A program made the position numbers and the translations under genes. Positions 57,463 through 64,000 of a DNA stretch of 64,000 nt are shown here, piece after piece. The notes under the pieces are model-generated. The model did not search any database. It worked only from the letters and a program-made list of their open reading frames with translations, and had not been told where the DNA came from. This stretch comes from G963666945 sp963666945 (lineage in GTDB: Bacteria > Bacteroidota > Bacteroidia > Bacteroidales > Marinifilaceae). The stretch covers positions 62,001-126,000 of the forward strand of contig CAXXRT010000055.1 of assembly GCA_963666945.2 (NCBI GenBank), in the 5' to 3' direction. Each line of letters starts with the position of its first letter. Positions within the stretch are counted from its first letter, which is position 1.

Positions 57463-59568
57463 CTAACAAAAAGATTTATCGAATTGCTTTCTTATTTTGA
57501 ATTCGCTTTCTTTGCCTTTATTCCAGTGATTTACAGGTCTCATATAACCAACTATTCTTGCAAATACTTCACAATTGGAATCTTTTCCTTGTTCTGCACA
57601 CTTGGGACATTGGGGATGTTCTCCAAATAAATATCCATGTTCGGGGCATATGCTAAATACTGGAGATATTGTTATATAGGGTAAGTGATAATTGTTACAT
57701 ACTGTTTTTACTAACGATTTAACTGCTTGAATGTTTGGTCTTTTTTCTCCAACGAAAATGTGAAATACTGTTCCTCCTGTATACATACACTGAAGATCAT
57801 CCTGTTTGTCAAGTGCTTCAAAAAGATCGTCCGTGAAATTTACCGGTAGCTGAGAAGAATTAGTGTAAAATGGACTGGAATCAGCATGGTTTGCAGTAAT
57901 AATATCAGCAAATTCAGCCTTATCTATTTTAGCTAATCTGTAGCATGTTCCTTCTGCCGGCGTGGCTTCAAGATTGTAAATATGTCCTGTTTCTTCCTGA
58001 AATTTTTCAAGACACGATTTCATGAAATTTAGAGTCTTTTCTGCAAATGCATTGCCTTCTTCTGTTGAAATATCTTTTCCTAGAAAGTTTAGACAGCACT
58101 CATTCATACCCACAAGACCTATTGTTGAGAAGTGATTGTCCCAGAAACGTCCTGTTTTTGTTTTTATGTTTCTAAGGTAAAATTTTGAATATGGGAATAG
58201 ACCTTTTTCTGTCAGGTTTTCAATGGTTTTTCTTTTTATCTCAAGACTGGTTTTTGCAGTATGCATAAGTTTTTCCAGTCTCTGAAAGAAATCTTCTTCA
58301 TTTTTGGAGGTGTAACCAAGTCTCGGAAGGTTCATAGTAACAACACCTACAGAACCAGTTAATGGATTTGCTCCAAATAGTCCTCCTCCTCTTGATTTTA
58401 ATTCTCTTTTATCAAGGCGTAGTCTGCAACACATACTTCTTACATCGTCTGGTTTCATACTTGAATTTATGAAATTAGAGAAATATGGAATACCGTATTT
58501 CCCTGCTATCTCAAATATTTTATCGTAAGTTGGATTATCCCATTCAAAATCTTCCGTAATGTTGTAGGTAGGTATGGGGAAGGAAAATACACTTCCGTTA
58601 GCATCACCTTCAGCCATAACTTCAGCCAGGGCAAGGTTGAAAATGTCCATTTCTTTTTGAAAATCGCCGTAAGTCTCATTTTGCATTTTTCCTCCAATTA
58701 CAACAGGTTGGTCTTTCATGAAGGATGGAACCTTAAGATCGAGTGTTATATTTGTAAAAGGAGTTTGGAAACCAACCCTTGTAGGAACATTTATATTAAA
58801 GATAAATTCCTGAAGACATTGTTTTATTCTTTTATATGAAAGATTATTGTATCGTATAAATGGTGCAAGGTAAGTATCGAAGTTTGAGAATGCCTGGGCT
58901 CCGGCGGCTTCACCTTGCATAGTGTAGAAGAAATTGACCACCTGTCCTAATGCTGTTCTTAAATATTTAGCAGGTTTACTTTGTACTTTTCCCGCAACTC
59001 CGGTAAATCCTGAAATTAACAGGTCTTGTAAATCCCAGCCAACGCAATATACACTTAGAAATCCCAAATCGTGAATATGGAATGCTCCACTTTTATGAGC
59101 TTCTCCAATTTCGTGAGGATATATTCTGTTTAGCCAGTATTCCGATGATATCAAAGAAGATATGTGTTGGTTTAGTCCTTGTAGGGAATACGTTGTGTTG
59201 GCACTTTCTTTTACCCTCCAGTCAGAAAGATCAAGATAATTATCAATAATATCAAGATTGGAGAAAAGATCTTTTGTTGTTCTTAAATCTTCTCTTTTGT
59301 TTCTGTAAAGCATATAAGCTTTGCTTGTTTCAAAAGAAGCTTTTTCGAATAATATTCTTTCAACAATATCCTGTATTCTTTCAACATCAGGAGTGGTTGA
59401 AAAATCAATTCTTGGAATAACTTCCTTGGTTAGTTCTTCTGCTAAATTTCTGTCGGTTTTTCCGGTTGCTCTTAATGCTTTAAATATTGCAAACGTGATT
59501 TTATTTGCATCGAATTCAACTATTCTTCCGTCTCTTTTACGGATACTTTTTGTACTATTAATTTTCAT
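57463..59568 (-). CDS. nrdD: Anaerobic (class III) ribonucleoside-triphosphate reductase
   Basis: 701 residues from the ATG at 59568 (MKINSTKSIRKRDGRIVEFD). The frame is open to an ATG at 59631 that has a good ribosome site, but the extra 21 residues are not family-like. An ATP-cone lies at about 10-95. The glycyl-radical core includes MCCRLRLDKRELKSRGGG near 375. The C-terminal zinc site is CPEHGYLFGEHPQCPKCAEQ, and the radical Gly lies in RIVGYMRPVNHW near 680. It makes dNTPs without oxygen and without B12. It is preceded by a cobalamin riboswitch. Confidence 0.95.
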   Translation of the reverse strand: MKINSTKSIRKRDGRIVEFDANKITFAIFKALRATGKTDRNLAEELTKEVIPRIDFSTTPDVERIQDIVERILFEKASFETSKAYMLYRNKREDLRTTKDLFSNLDIIDNYLDLSDWRVKESANTTYSLQGLNQHISSLISSEYWLNRIYPHEIGEAHKSGAFHIHDLGFLSVYCVGWDLQDLLISGFTGVAGKVQSKPAKYLRTALGQVVNFFYTMQGEAAGAQAFSNFDTYLAPFIRYNNLSYKRIKQCLQEFIFNINVPTRVGFQTPFTNITLDLKVPSFMKDQPVVIGGKMQNETYGDFQKEMDIFNLALAEVMAEGDANGSVFSFPIPTYNITEDFEWDNPTYDKIFEIAGKYGIPYFSNFINSSMKPDDVRSMCCRLRLDKRELKSRGGGLFGANPLTGSVGVVTMNLPRLGYTSKNEEDFFQRLEKLMHTAKTSLEIKRKTIENLTEKGLFPYSKFYLRNIKTKTGRFWDNHFSTIGLVGMNECCLNFLGKDISTEEGNAFAEKTLNFMKSCLEKFQEETGHIYNLEATPAEGTCYRLAKIDKAEFADIITANHADSSPFYTNSSQLPVNFTDDLFEALDKQDDLQCMYTGGTVFHIFVGEKRPNIQAVKSLVKTVCNNYHLPYITISPVFSICPEHGYLFGEHPQCPKCAEQGKDSNCEVFARIVGYMRPVNHWNKGKESEFKIRKQFDKSFC

Positions 59569-59602
59569 TGTTGTAAAATTATAATTTAAAAAATTAATAG
59601 TA
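59553..59602 (-). promoter_or_regulatory. Stem-loop around the nrdD start codon
   Basis: TACTATTAATTTT and AAAATTAATAGTA (plus-strand 59553-59565 and 59590-59602) form a perfect 13-bp stem. The nrdD ATG (59568-59566) sits at the loop edge, adjoining the arm that begins in codon 2. This could control translation initiation. Confidence 0.5.
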
Positions 59603-59683
59603 GCCTGTGGGTAAAGATATGGAAACACCATAAAGAATTCCTTCTCCGCCTTTCACCCGAAAGCTACGATGATTTTAATTTAT

Positions 59684-59835
59684 GGCAGGTCTTCTGACTC
59701 ATCCCTGTTTTATAAACCTTCCCACCAATAAAGGCAGTGGCATAACTTAATAAAACATTATAGGATTTACAGCTGCGGGGACAGTTTCGGATTTGCACCG
59801 GATTCCCTTTTAATTCCATTATGGAAACCTATAAA
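59684..59835 (-). ncRNA. Cobalamin (adenosylcobalamin) riboswitch upstream of nrdD
   Basis: Read leftward, the canonical elements are in order: GGGAATCCGGTGCAAATCC, CTGTCCCCGCAGCTGTAA, GCCACTG, GGGAAGG and the B12 box GATGAGTCAGAAGACCTGCC, the last at 59684. The sequence matches the Cobalamin Rfam-type class. Between it and nrdD lie a short GCTTTC/GAAAG hairpin and a purine-rich ribosome site. High B12 would lower expression of the B12-independent reductase. Confidence 0.95.
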
Positions 59836-59841
59836 TCACAA

Positions 59842-59849
59842 CAAAGCTA
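59842..59849 (-). promoter_or_regulatory. -7 box of the riboswitch-nrdD promoter
   Basis: TAGCTTTG on the minus strand is an exact TAnnTTTG. The predicted start falls at about 59835, the first base of the riboswitch. A TTTA stands 19 bases upstream in place of TTTG. Confidence 0.6.
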
Positions 59850-59971
59850 TGAAAAAGAATTGAGTTAATAAAAAGTTTTGTTTTCCAGGAATAAATAAAA
59901 ATATTTTATTATCAATATGTGTCTGTTTATAAATTTCTTAGGTTTAATATTTTGATTGTTTTTATATAAGA

Positions 59972-60019
59972 TATAGATCTACCTGTTTGTGATAAGTTAC
60001 AAACTGTGGTAGATCTATA
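59972..60019. repeat. Long hairpin between hisIE and the nrdD promoter
   Basis: TATAGATCTACC and GGTAGATCTATA pair perfectly over 12 bp, and an inner GTTTGT/ACAAAC adds six more around a GATAAGTT loop. It lies 36 bases after the hisIE stop. It may terminate or stabilise the his transcript; the U-run downstream is weak. Confidence 0.6.
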
Positions 60020-60054
60020 GCATAATAATTTAGTTCGTTTGCTAATTTTTATTT

Positions 60055-60651
60055 TTACTTGTGTCTTTTCTTAAGTATATTTATTACATCATTTAGACTA
60101 TATCCTTTTGCTGTTAGCAGCACGAGATAGTGAAACATTAAGTCAGCTGCTTCTCCGAGGAATAATTCTTTATCGTTATCTTTCGATTCGATTACAAGTT
60201 CAACGGCTTCTTCTCCTACTTTTTGTGCTATTTTATTTATGCCTTTACCGAATAATCTGGCAGTGTATGATTTATCAGGCGATTCATTTTTTCTACCTTG
60301 AATAACATTTTCTAAATATTGAAGAAAATTGTCCTGAAATAAAGAATTTTCTTCATCCCAGCATGTGTCGTTACCTGTGTGACAAACTGGTCCATTGGGA
60401 TTTACCTTTATAAGTAGTGTGTCATTGTCACAGTCTGATTTTATATCAGTCCAGTAAAGATAGTTGCCACTGGTTTCTCCTTTTGTCCATAATTTATTAC
60501 GACTCCTACTGAAAAATGTGACTGTTTTACTGTTAATAGTTTTCTGGACAGCTTCATCATTCATATAAGCCATCATCAAAACCTTATTGGTTTCACTATC
60601 TTGAATAATTGTAGGTATAAGACCGTTATTATCGTATTTTAAGTTATCCAT
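60055..60651 (-). CDS. hisIE: Bifunctional phosphoribosyl-AMP cyclohydrolase/phosphoribosyl-ATP pyrophosphatase
   Basis: 198 residues. The HisI part (about 1-110) has VTFFSRSRNKLWTKGETSGN and the metal/zinc site CDNDTLLIKVNPNGPVCHTG plus NDTCW. The HisE part (about 110-198) has GEEAVELVIESKDNDKELFL and EAADLMFHYLVLL. It performs steps 2 and 3 of histidine synthesis. It is the last gene of the operon, 39 bases after hisF. Confidence 0.97.
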   Translation of the reverse strand: MDNLKYDNNGLIPTIIQDSETNKVLMMAYMNDEAVQKTINSKTVTFFSRSRNKLWTKGETSGNYLYWTDIKSDCDNDTLLIKVNPNGPVCHTGNDTCWDEENSLFQDNFLQYLENVIQGRKNESPDKSYTARLFGKGINKIAQKVGEEAVELVIESKDNDKELFLGEAADLMFHYLVLLTAKGYSLNDVINILKKRHK

Positions 60652-60690
60652 TTTTTAATGTTTTGTAGAATCTTTTAGCAGATTCAGTTG

Positions 60691-61464
60691 TCAGTATTTA
60701 CGTTGTTGAATCTTTCGTATAGGAATATTTCTTTCGCAAAGAAAATCCTTTAATTCAGGTATGCTTATTTCTTTAAAGTGAAATACGCTGGCAGCCAGTG
60801 CAGCGTCGGCTTTCCCTTTTTCAAAAGCATCGGCAAAATCCTCCATGTTTCCGGCACCACCAGATGCAATAATGGGAATATTTACAAGTTCAGAAAGTTT
60901 CTGAAGTGCTTTGTTGGCATATCCATTCTTTGTTCCATCGTTGTTCATAGAGGTAAATAGAATTTCCCCTGCTCCGCAATTTTCAGCTTCTTTTGCCCAT
61001 TCAAATAAATCTATTCCGGTGGGTTGCCTGCCTCCATTTAAATAAACTTCCCACTTATTGTTATTTTCTTTCGCATCCATAGCTACTACGATACACTGAG
61101 AACCAAAGATATTTGCCATGTCTGTTATTAACGAGGGATTTTTAACGGCAGCAGAATTTATTGAAATTTTATCAGCTCCTGCTTTTAATAAATTCTCAAC
61201 ATCTTGTATTTCACTAATTCCTCCTCCTACGGTAAAAGGAATATTTATAGTAGAGGCAATTTTTTCAACAAGTGAAATAAGAGTCTTTCTTTTTTCATGA
61301 CTTGCCGTAATGTCCAGAAAAACTAGTTCATCAGCGCCCTGTTTAGCATAGAATTTTGCTAATTCGCATGCATCTCCTGCGTCTCTTAGTGCGAGAAAGT
61401 TTATTCCTTTCACCGTCCTTCCGTCTTTAATATCAAGACATGGAATTATTCTTTTTGTAAGCAT
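60691..61464 (-). CDS. hisF: Imidazole glycerol phosphate synthase subunit HisF
   Basis: 257 residues, a (beta/alpha)8 barrel. Catalytic Asp in [19 protein letters not shown] near 11, [12 protein letters not shown] near 79, [13 protein letters not shown] near 103, the second catalytic Asp in [13 protein letters not shown] near 130 and [13 protein letters not shown] near 222. With HisH it makes IGP and AICAR. It follows hisA by eight bases. Confidence 0.98.
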   Translation of the reverse strand: MLTKRIIPCLDIKDGRTVKGINFLALRDAGDACELAKFYAKQGADELVFLDITASHEKRKTLISLVEKIASTINIPFTVGGGISEIQDVENLLKAGADKISINSAAVKNPSLITDMANIFGSQCIVVAMDAKENNNKWEVYLNGGRQPTGIDLFEWAKEAENCGAGEILFTSMNNDGTKNGYANKALQKLSELVNIPIIASGGAGNMEDFADAFEKGKADAALAASVFHFKEISIPELKDFLCERNIPIRKIQQRKY

Positions 61465-61472
61465 ATTCCGAT

Positions 61473-62204
61473 TTATTTATTGTTGTTAAAACTCTTGATT
61501 TCCTGAAGGCTGATTTTATTTTCATATATAGCTTTCCCTGTTATGGTTCCCCATATGTTTTCACTTTTCAAATTAGTAATATCGTTCATGCAGCTTATTC
61601 CTCCACTTGCAATAAGCTTAATTTTTGGATATTTTTGGATAATTTTTTTATATAGAATAGTAGAAGGACCCTGCATTGCACCATCTTTAGATATGTCTGT
61701 GCAAATTATATATTCAAGATATTCTTTATATTCTTCAATAAGATTCCATATACTTAATTTGGTTTTTTCTTTCCAGCCATTAATGCATATCATTTCGTCT
61801 TTAACGTCAGATCCAAGAATTATCTTTTCTTTGCCGTATTTTTTAAACCAGGATTTAGTTTTTTCAATATCTTTTACTGCGATACTACCCGCAGTAATTT
61901 GTTTGGCTCCACATTCAAATGCAGTATTTAGATCATTGTCAGTTTTTAACCCTCCTCCGAAATCAATACTTAATTTGGTTTTTGATGCAATATCCTCCAA
62001 TACTTTATAGTTGACGATATGCCCTGATTTAGCACCTTCAAGATCAACTAAATGCAATAGTTCAATACCTGCATCTTCAAATTGTTTGGCAACCTCAATA
62101 GGATTATCAAAGTATGTTTTTTTCTTATTGTAATCCCCTTGAGTAAGCCTTACGCATTTGCCATCTATAATATCTATAGCAGGAATAATATTCATTTTTG
62201 ACAA
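61473..62204 (-). CDS. hisA: ProFAR isomerase HisA
   Basis: 243 residues, barrel enzyme and sister of His[21 protein letters not shown] at the N-terminus gives the first catalytic Asp, and [18 protein letters not shown] near 165 the second. The phosphate-binding segments are [12 protein letters not shown] near 77 and [12 protein letters not shown] near 198. It isomerises ProFAR to PRFAR, the substrate of HisFH. It lies 36 bases after hisH. Confidence 0.97.
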   Translation of the reverse strand: MSKMNIIPAIDIIDGKCVRLTQGDYNKKKTYFDNPIEVAKQFEDAGIELLHLVDLEGAKSGHIVNYKVLEDIASKTKLSIDFGGGLKTDNDLNTAFECGAKQITAGSIAVKDIEKTKSWFKKYGKEKIILGSDVKDEMICINGWKEKTKLSIWNLIEEYKEYLEYIICTDISKDGAMQGPSTILYKKIIQKYPKIKLIASGGISCMNDITNLKSENIWGTITGKAIYENKISLQEIKSFNNNK

Positions 62205-62240
62205 TTTAGTCGTTTTTAAAATAATTAATTGTAATCACAC

Positions 62241-62828
62241 TTACAGTGCTAAAAAGTTTTTGAGAATTGTTTCTCCCATTTTTCCTGATTTTTCAGGATG
62301 AAACTGACATCCATAAAAGTTTTCTTTTTTTAGAGCTGCGCAAAATGGTACAATATAATTGCAATTTGCTATAGAGTCACTATTTACCGGAACATAGAAG
62401 GAGTGTACAAAATACACAAAATTATCTGCTTCTATATTTGAGAATATATCAGTATAAATTTCTTCTATTGTATTCCATCCCATATGTGGTACTTTCTTGT
62501 CTGCTGGAAATTTCAATACTTTATATGGAAAGATTCCCAGCCCTTTTGTATTCCCTTCTTCTGTAAAGTCACACATTAGTTGCATGCCAAGACAGATCCC
62601 CAAAACAGGTTGTGCAAGAGAAGAAATTAAGGTGTCAAGACCTTTTTCACGTAATTGTTTCATTGCAGAAGATGCTTCGCCTACTCCTGGAAAAATTACT
62701 TTGTCCGCATTTTTAATGGTGTTCGGGTCAGATGTTAATATAGAATCAACATTAAGTCTTTCTAGTGCATATTTAACAGATCTAATATTTCCGGCACCGT
62801 AATCTATTATTGCAATTTTTTGAATCAT
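62241..62828 (-). CDS. hisH: Imidazole glycerol phosphate synthase glutaminase subunit HisH
   Basis: 195 residues, class I glutamine amidotransferase. Triad residues are the Cys in LGICLGMQLM near 79 and the His and Glu in GCQFHPEKSG near 178. It starts KIAIIDYGAGNIRSVKYALE. It supplies ammonia to HisF. It is 11 bases after hisB. Confidence 0.98.
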   Translation of the reverse strand: MIQKIAIIDYGAGNIRSVKYALERLNVDSILTSDPNTIKNADKVIFPGVGEASSAMKQLREKGLDTLISSLAQPVLGICLGMQLMCDFTEEGNTKGLGIFPYKVLKFPADKKVPHMGWNTIEEIYTDIFSNIEADNFVYFVHSFYVPVNSDSIANCNYIVPFCAALKKENFYGCQFHPEKSGKMGETILKNFLAL

Positions 62829-62839
62829 TTGTTTTGTTT

Positions 62840-63979
62840 TTAAATGCTTCCTTTGGTTGAAGGAAGACTAAAGTTTTCACCATCTTGTCTTACTGCCATT
62901 TTTATTGCTTTAGCTAAAGCTTTAAATATCGCTTCAGCCTTGTGGTGATCGTTCTTGCCTTTAACTTCAATATTTAAATTGCATTTTGCAGAATCAGAAA
63001 AACTTTTAAAAAAATGTTCGAACATTTCTGTTGGCATTCCACCTAACATGTCCCGCTTGAATTTTACATCCCATACAATCCAACCTCTTCCACCAAAATC
63101 CAGTGCAACGGTTGCAAGACTGTCATCCATTGGAAGGCAAAATCCATATCTTTCTATTCCTTTTTTGCTCCCTAATGCTTTATCGAGGAGGTTGCCCAGA
63201 ACAATTGCCGTGTCCTCGATGGTATGGTGTTCATCTACTTCAAGATCACCTTTGCATATAAGTTCAAGATCTATTCCTGCATGTCGGGGAATCTGTTCAA
63301 GCATGTGATCAAAGAATTTAATACCTGTCGATATATTGGTTATACCATTACCATTAATGTTAATGCTTCCTATGATATCAGTTTCTTTTGTCTTTCTTGA
63401 GATGTTCGCACACCTTGAACCTTTAATAATAAATCTTGCAATTTTTTCCCAGTTATCTGTTGATAAGGCAATACAGTTTTTAAGTTGTGAAGATGAATTA
63501 GTACATTCAGCTATTCCTTCGTTGTTTCCATTATTTAAATGTATTGCATTGATTCCCATGTTGAAAGCTAGTTCTATATCAGTCATTCTATCTCCTATCA
63601 CAAAACTGTTTTCAAGGTCATACATTTCGTTTATATATTTATTTACAAGACCAGTACGTGGTTTTCTGAATTCTGAATTTTCTGCCGGGGAACTTTTATC
63701 AATTAGTACCTCCTCAAATTCAATGCCTTCATTTTTTAGGGTCAAAAGCATTTTATTTTGAGCTGGCCAGAAAGTGTTTTCAGGGTATGATCCTGTTCCC
63801 AATCCATCCTGATTGCTCACCATTACCAGTTTATAGTCAGTTTCCCTGACAATTTTCCCTAGCCATGTAATTACTCCTGGTATTAATTCTAGTTTTTCAA
63901 GACTGTCTACCTGAAAGTCTGTTGGCGGCTCTTTAATTAATGTCCCGTCTCTGTCGATAAATAGGATTTTAGGCTTCAT
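62840..63979 (-). CDS. hisB: Bifunctional histidinol-phosphatase/imidazoleglycerol-phosphate dehydratase
   Basis: 379 residues. The N-terminal HAD phosphatase shows [16 protein letters not shown] near 5, [14 protein letters not shown] near 54 and [14 protein letters not shown] near 128. The C-terminal dehydratase from about 185 has [32 protein letters not shown] and [15 protein letters not shown], whose His and Glu bind manganese. The start ATG overlaps the upstream frame by 11 bases. The same two-domain fusion occurs in enterobacteria. Confidence 0.98.
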   Translation of the reverse strand: MKPKILFIDRDGTLIKEPPTDFQVDSLEKLELIPGVITWLGKIVRETDYKLVMVSNQDGLGTGSYPENTFWPAQNKMLLTLKNEGIEFEEVLIDKSSPAENSEFRKPRTGLVNKYINEMYDLENSFVIGDRMTDIELAFNMGINAIHLNNGNNEGIAECTNSSSQLKNCIALSTDNWEKIARFIIKGSRCANISRKTKETDIIGSININGNGITNISTGIKFFDHMLEQIPRHAGIDLELICKGDLEVDEHHTIEDTAIVLGNLLDKALGSKKGIERYGFCLPMDDSLATVALDFGGRGWIVWDVKFKRDMLGGMPTEMFEHFFKSFSDSAKCNLNIEVKGKNDHHKAEAIFKALAKAIKMAVRQDGENFSLPSTKGSI

Positions 63980-64000
63980 AATCTTTTAGTTTTTCGAGTA
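63969..64000 (-). CDS. Probable hisC 3' end, cut by window end
   Basis: A minus-strand frame enters from beyond the window and ends LEKLKDYEA at a TAA (63971-63969), overlapping the hisB start by 11 bases (TATGAAGCCTAA). Position directly before hisB in a his operon suggests hisC, but only nine codons are visible. Confidence 0.4.
   Translation of the reverse strand, partial: LEKLKDYEA

Overview
The window is AT-rich chromosomal DNA from a member of the Bacteroidota, probably an anaerobic or facultative relative of the Bacteroidales/Marinilabiliales. The support is a SusC/SusD pair, an S46 dipeptidyl peptidase, bifunctional hisB and hisIE, an M23 protein next to dxr and rseP, repeated TAnnTTTG -7 promoter boxes of the Bacteroidota type, and an anaerobic (class III) ribonucleotide reductase. 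No rRNA, CRISPR array, insertion sequence or prophage is visible.

Layout. 0-9.5 kb: a NYN-domain protein cut by the window start, a CoA-binding protein, an alanine/sodium symporter, tRNA-Leu, a small possible TM1266-like regulator, an iron alcohol dehydrogenase with a VOC protein, clpP-clpX, miaB and an AhpD-like protein. The symporter, the dehydrogenase and miaB are each split by one extra A/T, which looks more like sequence error than decay. 9.5-18.5 kb: a tightly packed leftward group (M23 peptidase, dxr, rseP, SPOUT methyltransferase), three identical initiator tRNA genes behind a clear promoter, dnaB, rfbA-rfbB and smpB. 18.5-34.3 kb: a Yip1-like membrane protein and a nitroreductase, then a locus with a membrane AraC-type regulator, a membrane 4Fe-4S protein with an HMA-like tail, SusC, SusD, a Calx-beta lipoprotein, a metzincin-like protease, an S46 peptidase with the DPP11-type Arg, and a Cys-rich lipoprotein. 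34.5-41.3 kb: recJ, lysS, gpsA, a flavodoxin, thyA and folA.

41.3-50.6 kb is the most interesting part. A leftward operon encodes a TagB/TagF-like transferase, a cytidylyltransferase fused to phosphoenolpyruvate mutase, phosphonopyruvate decarboxylase and a phosphonoacetaldehyde reductase. Around it lie a second TagB/TagF-like transferase, a Kdo-kinase-like protein, a GT9 heptosyltransferase-like protein and an O-antigen ligase-like protein. I infer that the cell makes 2-hydroxyethylphosphonate, activates it as a CMP ester and transfers it to a surface glycan, in a way that parallels CDP-glycerol use in teichoic acid synthesis.

50.6-64 kb: ffh, folD, an acyl-CoA synthetase, then a leftward unit of cobalamin riboswitch - nrdD - nrdG - AspT/YidE-like transporter, and finally a leftward histidine operon (end of probable hisC, then hisB, hisH, hisA, hisF, hisIE) that continues past the window end.
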